From: Tetracentron sinense
Lineage: Eukaryota; Streptophyta; Magnoliopsida; Trochodendrales; Trochodendraceae
NCBI GenBank assembly: GCA_015143295.1
Contig: CM026562.1
Location: 5,184,639-5,248,638, forward strand
Length of the DNA stretch: 64,000 nucleotides
Reading direction: 5' to 3'
In this document: positions 55,501 to 64,000 of the stretch, one piece after another
Numbering within the stretch: position 1 is the stretch's first letter
Layout of the letters: each line of letters opens with the position of its first letter
Program-made: the position numbers and the translations under genes
The notes under the pieces: model-generated
Databases searched by the model: none
What the model saw: the letters and a program-made list of their open reading frames with translations, nothing else
Told to the model about the DNA's origin: nothing

Positions 55501-55976
55501 AGAAAATTTCGATAAGAACTCTGTTGTTGATGTTACATCTCATGAACCCATGCACCCTTTATATATGCTTCTTAATAATCACCGTAATAATGACACATTG
55601 AAAATAAAAGTTCTAGAAAACCCAAACATTAACTATAGTCAACATAAAAGACTGAAATATTTACCTTTCCTATTTAACCAACATAATTTTGTCACACAAG
55701 AATTTAATACCTAGAAGTAATAACATTTCTTAAACTTTTCACTTAGGAACCATAATATTTTCTGGAAATTTCTAGTCAAAACTGACTGTTTTGATCAGAA
55801 CCACAACCTATCCACTTCTCGATGATGGCCTGTTGATGATCTGATCAATCTGAAATTTTGAACACTTCTAATATATTCTTCAAGCTTTCACATATCCAAA
55901 AATCAGTCTAATCCAAAGGTCAGATATTAAAATATTCGCTTCCACACAGGGTGCCGTATTTTTTCAACAGAAAAAA
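55501..55976 (-). repeat. Probable continuation of the gypsy 5' LTR
   Basis: No gene. A minus-strand TATA-like motif near 55558 and its position after the LINE suggest it is the rest of the LTR at 51307-51479. Confidence 0.4.
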
Positions 55977-56982
55977 GGGTAAATTACACTCAACTCCCCT
56001 GAGGTTTGGCAAAATTGCAGGAACCTCCCCTATTGTTTCAGAAATTACACTGCCCTCCCCTATGTTTTAATTGTTAGTAATAGATTCCCCCTTCCATTAA
56101 TATATCGTTACTAACATGGATGATGGATGTACTATGACGATGTCATGCTTTAAATATATTAAAATACCCAAATTACCCCCAAATATAAATATCATAAAAA
56201 AAATTATTAACAAAAGATATTATGAAACGGGAACTCTCGATTAGCTCCATCTCTTTTCCACTTCCCTAATACAGGTATGCTCTTACCATTAACCCTTTGC
56301 CGCCCTCCCAATCACCACTCACCCCTCCCTACACTCAAAATCACTTATTACACAGAAGTCTAATAACTCTCTCTCTCTATCACTCACACAGATTTTACAA
56401 GGTGGGGGCATGAGGTATTCAGTATTTTTTATTTTATCAACCATTCAAGGTATTACAATTTACAAGGTGGGGGATATCAAATTGATTTGGATTTCGATCC
56501 ATCTAATCTGTTAAAATTCTAGTCATTTAATCAGAGATTAAAAACCCATTATTTATTTTCTGAAATTAGTCAATTTCAGTAGATTCCTTCATATTTCTCA
56601 AATAACTTTCATACTCTACTCTTTCTCAGAAGTTTGAATGGAAGTTTAGGTGACCATTTTTGGTTCTTGTCTTTCTGTTTTATTCGTTTCTTTTAAATAT
56701 GAACAATTACCAATTTATTACAAAAAAATATTTTTTATTATTCTGTTAAATATGAACAGTTACCAATTTATTAACATTAATGAAAGAGGGAGTGTGTCCA
56801 TACCGTTGTCGGGAGAAGATAAATACCACTTGCAAGCAAACCGCGAGTATAGTGAATAGAATAATAAAAATAAGTGGGGCAAAATCGTGAAAGAATATTT
56901 TATGTTAATGGCGTCAACTTAAAAAGTCTATAGGGGAGGGTAGTGTAATTTTTGAAACAAGAGAGGTGTCTGTAATTTCACC

Positions 56983-57013
<31 letters not shown>
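55977..57013. mobile_element. Mutator-like foldback with long TIRs (about 1.04 kb)
   Basis: Left end GGGTAAATTACACTCAACTC...CCTGAGGTTTGG...TTACACTGCCCTCCCCTAT pairs with right ATAGGGGAGGGTAGTGTAAT...CCAAACCTCAGGGGAGGTCA...GTGTAATTTACCC. TIRs exceed 80 bp, typical of Mutator-type elements. Flanks are A-runs (compatible with a 9-bp TSD). No transposase ORF; the ORF at 56650-56859 is not recognised. Confidence 0.75.
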
Positions 57014-57329
57014 AAAAAAAAACTGTTTTTTTTTTTTAACAGTAAAAAAAGGTCAAGATGCGACATTTTTTTTTTGTAATTCTGGGCAGTCTTTCAAGAC
57101 CTTTAGATTGTACGAGATATACAACATCCATGGCAAAATGCTTTGTCAAATATCTCAACAATCATGGGAACCCCATGGAATATGACACAGAAATTAGATG
57201 AAAAGTACTTATTGCTTGATTGGATTGCTTTCCTACATGTGTGCTGACTTGACCTGAGGAGACTTCTTAGATTTAGGAGTAATCTTTTGAAATGTGTTTG
57301 TGTCACTCTCTTCTGCAACTTCTTTCCTC

Positions 57330-57540
57330 ACTCATTTTGCATTCAAGTGTGCCCTCGTTGCCAGAATAATCTCGAGGACAGTTTGGGAGAATACGAACAT
57401 GGGAAAACCCACCGAGTGTGTTTCAATCGAGTTTTCCTACCACCTATTGCCTCAAACCCACAATAAGTACACCTAGTCTAGAGCTCTTCCCATCTATGGC
57501 TTCCTCGAGCTACCATCGAGTCTCGCACCATACTCTTCCT
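57330..57540 (-). pseudogene. Possible BED zinc-finger remnant of a hAT transposase
   Basis: The minus-strand reading gives VRDSMVARGSHRWEEL, then CTYCGFEAIGGRKTRLKHT and VFPCSYSPKLSSRLF. The pattern C-X2-C...GG..RLK.H...C...P resembles the BED zinc finger of plant hAT proteins. One stop lies inside and the canonical spacing is not perfect. No downstream dimerisation domain was found. The upstream and downstream parts to 57990 contain nothing else recognised, except a 14-bp duplication AAGGAGAGATATGC (about 57835-57862). Confidence 0.35.
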
Positions 57541-58762
57541 TGATCTTGCTGCATTAAGAAATATTTTCATTAAAACACAAATATCAATGTTTTAAAAAGG
57601 CGTATAGCCCATCAAATTTAATCTCAAGAGAAGTATTAGTGTTGTGAGATTCCTCTTAACGTAGATTATGTTGAGTTGTACACCATGGCAATGGAAAATG
57701 GTGTGATAGCGGGAGTTGCTTCACGAGGGCCCAAAGACAGATTGTAGGATGCATAAATTTAGGTGGAATGCCAATAACAAGGAGTTGGAGGCTCTTGCCA
57801 ATCCGTTTGCCAGATTGGAGCATCATAGAGTCAAGGAGAGATATGCAAGGAGAGATATGCAACGTGGAAATTAGACCCTAAAGGATGATTGGGTCTTTTC
57901 CTTCTTCTTTTCACAACTTCTTATCTTATTAGTCACTAGTTAGTGTGGATGATGCTTAGAAGGCAATTTAGTATGTTCTGTAGCCATACCATGGACGATA
58001 TAAAATTAAAGTCCTGGAATCTGAGTTAAGGGCGTTCTTGGTCTCAATTCTGTGTAGATCGATAGGTGATGGTAACACATTGGTGTTTTCTAGGATATAT
58101 GGCCAATCTATAGGCTGGGAGTTTGAGGCGTTTTGGCAGGAATTGGAAGACATTAAGGATCGATGGGTTACTCCCTTGTGCATAGGGGTGGAACTTTAAT
58201 TGCATGTGATTATCCATGAAAGAAGAGCAGTGGGTACTATGAATTCTAAAATGAGAAATTTTGAGAAATTCATTTCAGGCAATGGGTTGATTGATTACCC
58301 TATGAGAGGCGCCAGCTATACATGGGTGCAATCAAGGTCAGGCTCCTGGGCCAGCAGGATCGAGAGGTTTCTGTTTGACACAGAGTGGGAACAGCGTTTC
58401 CCAAACCTGATTCAATCCTCTTTCCCTAGACCATTATCAAATCACGTGCCAATCATGCTAGCAGCTGAGCATTTCAGGGGTTGACCTACCCCGTTCTGCT
58501 TAAAATATGTGGCCACAGGATGAGAGTTTTAAAGGGCTGGTGGCTCGTGTTTGGGAATCCAATCCAGGTTGGGGTTCTACTAGCGCCAAGTTTGGCCTGA
58601 AGTTGAAAGCACTTAAGATGGACATAAAATGATGGAATAAGGAGATCTTTGGTGATATCGTAGCAAAACAGGGGACTGTTCTCCGGAATATTGAGGGTAT
58701 GGACAAGATAGAGGACCTTAGACCTTTATCGAGTGAGGAGAGTAGTCAAGAAGGAGGTGTGG

Positions 58763-58965
58763 CAATGTAGTCAAAGCGTCCAGGCGACACCTAGGCGATA
58801 GGGGGTTCCCTAGGCAAGGCGATACCTAGGCGACCAAAATTTATTTAATTTGTTTATATTATATAAGAATTAACGAGTGCCCGCCTAGATCATGATCTAG
58901 GTGATAGGGGACCTGGCTAGGCGAGGCAGCCTAGCCGTTGCTTAGATGACATTTTGACTACACTG
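58763..58965. repeat. hAT-type MITE in the LINE (203 bp)
   Basis: Perfect 8-bp TSD AGGTGTGG at 58755-58762 and 58966-58973. Ends CAATGTAGTCAAAGCG and TTTTGACTACACTG. Confidence 0.9.
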
Positions 58966-59101
58966 AGGTGTGGCAGTTAGAATACGCAAATCTCCTAAGA
59001 TTGGAGGAGACGAGTTGGAGAATTCGTTGGTTAAAGGAAGGGGACCAAAACACAATTCTTTCACAGAATGGCCAATTTCAGAAGAAAAACAAACTTTATT
59101 T

Positions 59102-59501
59102 CATAGTTGCAGGGAAGCTATGTACAGGGTGGGAAGCTCGCTTCCTCAAAAAAACTAGCTTCCTCGGACAGTCTCACTTCCTAGGAAGCTCGCTTCCATC
59201 ATGTCCCATTTAGTACTCATATGGAGCTGTATGTGTGAAATGATGGGATAGACCACAATCTATAGCCTAGGGTGTAAACTCTAAGAAAGTATCATCAGTT
59301 TGGAAACTAAGGCACCTAATTTTCAACAAAAATCTCATGTAAGATAAAATCAAAGATATAGATACCCATAATAACATAATGGGAATGAGGAGACTATATT
59401 TCATTTCTCGTTTCCCGTTTCCTAAGATTTTTTTGAGCCTCGCTTCCAGCTTCCCGCTTTCACTTTGCTTCTCGTTTTCGCTTCTCGCTCTAGTAACTAT
59501 G
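59102..59501. repeat. hAT-type MITE, copy 2 (400 bp)
   Basis: Perfect 8-bp TSD CTTTATTT at 59094-59101 and 59502-59509. Ends CATAGTTGCAGGGAAGC and TCTAGTAACTATG. Homologous over its length to 42242-42638. Confidence 0.95.
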
Positions 59502-60051
59502 CTTTATTTCCAAACTCAAGGTGGACGGGAGTTGGAAGGTGAGTAATCGTGAGATAGAGGACATCACTGTAGCATTTTATAAAAACTTGTACAAGGAGTG
59601 TAGGCCCTGGAGACTAAGGGTGGATGGACTTTCATTTAACTCATTATCTCCGGATCAAAGTGTGGGCCTAGAATCCCCATTTAGCGAGATCGAGGTTAGG
59701 CAAGCTATCCCTAGCCTTGTTGGAGATAAGTCTCTGGGCCCTCAAATGGTTTCTCGATAGAATTTTATAGATCGTGTTGGAATATAGTGGGGAGGGATTG
59801 TCTTGAGGTGCTTCAGGAATTCCATGATAGGGGCTAATTTGATAAGGTGATGAATAGAACCTTTGTGGTGCTCATTCCAAAGATACCAAGTGCCCAGGAC
59901 CTAAAGGACTTTTGGTCGACTAGTGTAGTCAGTAGTATGTAAAAGATCCTTGCCAAGGTTTTAGCATTGAGGTTGTGAGCAATTAACCATTGTGGGGGGT
60001 AGACAGATTCTAGACGGTATTCTCATAGCCAACAAGTGCATTGATGAGCGT

Positions 60052-61589
60052 TGATCGTTGCTTAATTTAATATACCTTGTAGAACTAATTCTGTAGAATA
60101 GTTACTAGTAAGGGTGTCGAACCACTGAGGACTGCGCTAGTTTCGTTGCCTTTTTATCGAGATTAATTCTAAATTAATGAGGACAGAAGTTGATTTTAAA
60201 TTGAATTAAACTGAACAAGAATTAAACTAATGGTTTCTAATTATTGAATCAATTGAAGGGTTTTTGTGATATTTGGAGAGAAGATCTAGGGTGTTTGCCT
60301 GTGGGACTAGTATGAGCTTTCCAGGCTAGGATATTCACGGTTATCAAAAAAAATATCCACACTATCCTCATAACTGATCTCGAATTGAATCTATTCAGAT
60401 CTCTTGAAATGCAAACATTAAAGTGAGAGTGGCAACACGTCCCCTCTCAACAAATCGAGAAAGATACAAGGGATCAAATCCTAGGCATATATTATCTTCG
60501 ATTAGTAAGAGTGATATACATTAAACTAGGGTAGTGAAATCACTCGTCTTCCCTAAGCATAAAATATCTCAGTTTTTAATCTCTTGAACAATTAAAACCA
60601 TTGTATAAAACTCACATTAACAATCACAGAAAATTAATACGATTAATTTCAATCTCAATTTCACAACACCTAAGACAAGGATAAAACTCCATTGAAATCA
60701 AATATAATTAATAAATTTGGTTGTTTCACAACCCTCTTATTATGCAATCAATATTTACAATTGAGAAAATTTAAATAAAAATAAAATAAAGATACAGTTA
60801 CTTGGCTATGGTTTCATCTAAACCCAAGAAAGGAGAGTTAGTTCATGGCGAAGTAGGAGAACACCGTCTTCATCGACGAACACGAAGAACACATCTTTAA
60901 GCCTTCACAGATCTGTAGAGCTTCTTCTCTTTAAAATCACAAAATTCTCCACTCTTCTTATGGCCAATGACTCTCCCATATATAGAGGGAGAAAGAATCC
61001 TTGCTAATAAAGGATTTAGGAATCCTAATTGGGTCCAAACTCTTTTAGACTCTTCTAGGGTTGAATGAGATCAAACTCTCACTCATATAGGCAATAACAG
61101 AGTTGGAAAGTGTTTAGAACTGTTAAAAATACTATTCATGTGGTACTATTCACGCGATAACTATTCACCCTATTTACAGTTTTGCCAATGAACTTTGAAT
61201 AATTCTAAAGAGCTCAATTCTCATACTGAAATATGAAACATATCTACTTTAGGTCATCTAGAATCTATCCTAAAAGTTTCATAAATTTTGGATGTAGGAA
61301 AATGACCAAAATACCCCTCTATTGATAGAAAAACGGCTTTGGCCAATCGATCTATCAAGGCAGATTTCCGCAATTTTGCTCTCTTTTTCCTACTTTCTTC
61401 AATCTCTGCTTGGTTGAACTTCATATGAGCCTTTAAAGTTTGTAAATTCTCAAATTAACCTTCTTTTCTTCGCATGAACGTAAAAGGGACAAAAACAATC
61501 AAGTACCGGAAAACAGTTGAAAAGAGAACTCTAAGGAGCTAACAAGTTTAGTTTAAAGTGCATAAATGTGTAACAATTAGCACCAATCA
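60052..61589 (-). mobile_element. Solo LTR of the Athila/Tat-like family
   Basis: Minus-strand start TGATTGGTGCTAATTG and end CAACGATCA. TSD AGCGT (60047-60051) and AGCAT (61590-61594), one mismatch. Length 1538 bp. Homologous in reverse to 23646-24967. A minus-strand TATA-like TATATATGGG is near 60980. Inserted in the RT part of the LINE, whose frame resumes after it. Confidence 0.9.
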
Positions 61590-62117
61590 AGCATCATAGA
61601 GCAAGCAATCCTAGGGTCTAGTGCAAAATTGACATGGAGAAAGCATACGATAATGTCAATTGGAATTTCCTAAATCATGTGATGGGAAAAATGGGTTTGG
61701 GCCTTAAATTGAGGAAATGTATATCTTGGTGCGTATCATCGGTGTCTATCTCGATTCTAGTGAACAAATCTCCAGCAAGGTACTTTAGGAGTTCCAAGAG
61801 GCTAAGACAAGGTGATCCACTTTCCCCATTCTTGTTTATCTTAGTTTCGGAAGCACTGAGTTGGATGCTTTCAAGACCTAATGGGCAATCTTTGAGGGTT
61901 TTTCAGTGGGGTAGGAGAACCTTTAAATATTTCACCTCACCTCCAATTTGCTAATGACACTAATCTTTTGTGAGGCATCTTGTCGCCATATAGTGTACCT
62001 CAAGTGTATTCTGAGGTGTTATGAGGCTGTATCGGGTCTTATGTTAACATGGGTAAAAGTGAGATGATCAGCGTTGGGTACAACCCAAAACAAGAGAATC
62101 TAGCAGCTTGTCTAGGG

Positions 62118-63102
62118 CATGGTTTAAAATATCGATACGTAACGACTGATACAGGCCGATACGTATCCTATTTAGAGCCACCCGATACACTGGTACGCTG
62201 GAAAAAAAAAAACTCTACTGTATCGGGCCGATACAAGCCCGATACACTTGATACGGGGATTTTTCAATTAATTTTTTCTCTTTCTATTTACACTAAGATC
62301 CACAATACAAACCCGACCCGATACACAAAACTTATTTACATAATATATTATTTAAGTAAATGATTTTAATTTGATTTTACTTTCATTTACATTAGATATT
62401 AATATGTAAATAAGGTTATCCCCCTATTTATGATGCCCCAGCCCAACCCTACTTATCAGGAGCCACTGGTTATGATGCCCCAACCCAACCCTACTTATCA
62501 GGAGTCACTGGTTATGATGCTCAGTCCCAGTCTTCAACTGACAGTTATGGATAAATCACAACTCAGCAGCAGGCATATATACAAATGTACATGGGCATGT
62601 ACCGCACGATGATGACTTGGACACAGTGGTATCATCATGTCTGGACCACTTATAATATATCATTCTACTCAATTCCTGATCTCACAATGATAGAGTATGA
62701 GCCGGCACGAATCTCAATGTGGTATTGAGCTTCTATTATGCATGTAATTTGATTTGTGAATTCAATGGTCAATGTATTTTCATATTTTTGATTTATGAAT
62801 GCAAGTGAACTTCTATAACTTGGTTAAGTAACTATGGTTTGTATTTTCATACATATTTATCAGCGCACACGCTTTTTTTAACTTATAAATTTGTTCTTTC
62901 ATATATATGATTATAAATGTAGTTGGTGACCTTCATTTAGTTTGTTTTTAGTTTATATTTGTAATAAAAAAGGTTTTATGCAAGATATCCAAATTTTTCC
63001 ATGCGTATCTAAACTTTTTTTAGCGTATCCTAAATTTTTCCGTAATATCCAACCAATATGTATCCTATTTTGATCTCACCGATACTGATATTTTGAACCA
63101 TG
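62118..63102 (+). mobile_element. hAT-type element retaining an ORF tail (985 bp)
   Basis: Perfect 8-bp TSD GTCTAGGG at 62110-62117 and 63103-63110. Ends CATGGTTTAAAATATCGATAC and CGATACTGATATTTTGAACCATG. It contains the ORF remnant at 62429-62728, suggesting an internally deleted derivative of an autonomous element. Confidence 0.9.
62429..62728 (+). pseudogene. Repeat-bearing C-terminal ORF remnant in the hAT element
   Basis: The frame reads two 14-residue repeats YDAPAQPYLSGATG and YDAPTQPYLSGVTG, then a third partial YDAQSQSSTDSYG, one stop, then a Met/Tyr/Trp/Gln-rich stretch and the ending EYEPARISMWY. The DNA repeat unit is 42 bp. C-terminal tails ending in a short ...R.S.WY are seen in some plant hAT-related proteins (recalled, not checked). 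The catalytic and dimerisation parts are missing. An alternative frame (62430-62612) reads MMPQPNPTYQEP and is less likely because it lacks the long tail. Confidence 0.45.
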
Positions 63103-64000
63103 GTCTAGGGTGCAAAACAGATAGTCTGCCTTCTTTCAAAAGGGGGCAAATAAACCTTGATCAAAAGCACTCTTAGAAATCTCTCAATTCTAACTATCCC
63201 TAGAGTCTTAACGGATTATATGGATCGACTTCAAAAGGAATTCCCATAGAATGGCAAATGGGAGAAGTCTAGATATCACTTGGTGGCTTGGGATAAGTGT
63301 GTCACCCTATGCAAAGGGGTGGGTTGAACCTCAAGCCATTAACCTCCAATAATAAAGCATTGTTAGGAAAATAGGTTTGGAGTTCCAGGGAGGAAAGTCT
63401 AAAGAGAGAGTTTATGGAGGAGAGTGATAGTTGTTAGACATGGTCAATCTTCGTGCTGGTCCTGCTGGAGACCCCGGAAGGTCAGGGGTCATCATGGGGT
63501 GGGTTGTGGAAAGGGATTATGGCGATGGCCACTATGGTGACCCCGTTCATTTCTTTCAAGATGGGTAATGGGTTAGAGGTTCCTTTTTAGCAAGATGTGT
63601 GGTGAGAGCCGGCTCTGGGATAGGTTTGGAAATATCTTCCTTCTATCAGTAAATAAAGCGGCGTCCGTAGCGGATTGTTATGAAATGAGGAATGATGAGG
63701 TCATTTGGTGCCCAAGGATGAGGCGGGATCTGAACTATTGGGAAATCACCGATCTTCTCTGCCTTTTACAATCTTTAGGTCACTATGTTCCTAGACCACT
63801 CAGTAGAGATACCTGATTTTGGGATAGGGACAACAATGGTCATTTCTTAGTGAGATCATTGCATCAGTCATTTGAACGTAATTCACAACACTCTTTTCAT
63901 CATAAGGATGTGTGGAATTCAAAAAATCCTTTGAAAGTAGCATTCTTTCTTTGGATTGCAGCTCTAAATAGCTCTAAATAAGATTCTGACTTGTGATAAT

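Larger units (their letters stand above)
57990..63999 (+). pseudogene. Second L1-type LINE, heavily interrupted, runs off the window
   Basis: The endonuclease part starts mid-domain (about 57998), with GDGNTLVFS, ELEDIKDRW and MNSKMRNFEKFISGNGLIDY. The linker carries the signature RIRWLKEGDQNT (59013-59048) and KVDGSWKVSNREIEDIT. RT: DMEKAYDNVNWNFLNHVMGK (61631-61690) and [20 protein letters not shown]. The catalytic FADD appears as FAND at about 61950. The C-terminal region has MRRDLNYWEITDLLC and PLKVAFFLWIAALN at the window end. It is interrupted by elements at 58763-58965, 59102-59501, 60052-61589 and 62118-63102. Each removal leaves a reading frame that continues the LINE. 5'-truncated; no ORF1. 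Confidence 0.9.

Overview
This window is repeat-dense nuclear DNA from a flowering plant. The evidence is: plant-type Ty1/copia and Ty3/gypsy LTR retrotransposons with initiator-Met or Asp tRNA primer sites, plant L1-type LINEs with a zinc-binding C-terminal domain, many short hAT-, PIF/Harbinger- and Mutator-like foldback elements, and no prokaryotic gene organisation. I cannot name the species. Almost every coding stretch is a broken transposon gene. Boundaries come from reading terminal repeats and target-site duplications (TSDs) by eye.

Layout. 1-4246: internal end and 3' LTR of an LTR element with a decayed gag-like 'plant transposon' ORF. 5113-9621: a solo gypsy-type LTR split by a second, inverted solo LTR of a related family (6927-9117, TSD ATATG). 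10694-18069: a complete minus-strand gypsy-type element with TSD TCTAC, primer site and polypurine tract but only gag between its LTRs (TR-GAG-like); its two LTRs carry 7 and 11 copies of a 50-bp repeat. 18108-21074: a cluster of MITEs in direct and inverted orientation. 21362-22825: a palindrome of about 1.45 kb built of repeated units. 22860-26080: a LINE RT fragment cut by an Athila/Tat-like gypsy LTR, Asp-tRNA primer site and gag piece. 26806-34452: a copia element whose LTRs end in a gag-like 27-bp segment. 34454-38590: MITE remnants and a minus-strand LINE RNase H tail.

39307-42150 is the only stretch that looks like host DNA: on the minus strand a TATA-like motif, a CT-rich leader ending in a splice-donor-like site, and several short coding-like segments ending in a terminal-exon-like ORF. 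I do not recognise the protein. 42242-46745 holds hAT elements with clear TSDs, a tRNA-derived SINE and a minus-strand LINE tail. 46870-51306 is a minus-strand gypsy pol/gag remnant with an initiator-Met primer site; a near full-length L1-type LINE (51480-55500) sits in its LTR. 55977-57013 is a Mutator-like foldback, followed by a possible hAT BED zinc-finger remnant. 57990 to the window end is a second L1-type LINE carrying three hAT elements and one solo LTR, each with a readable TSD.

The sequences do not form a pathway; what they show is the order of insertion. LINEs and gypsy elements are the older substrate, and hAT MITEs and LTR elements landed in them. I found no clearly new biological system. 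The best leads are the gag-only element with its repeat-number difference, the unit-built palindrome, the copia LTR/gag junction, the hAT element that keeps a repeat-bearing ORF tail, and the unresolved host-like gene.
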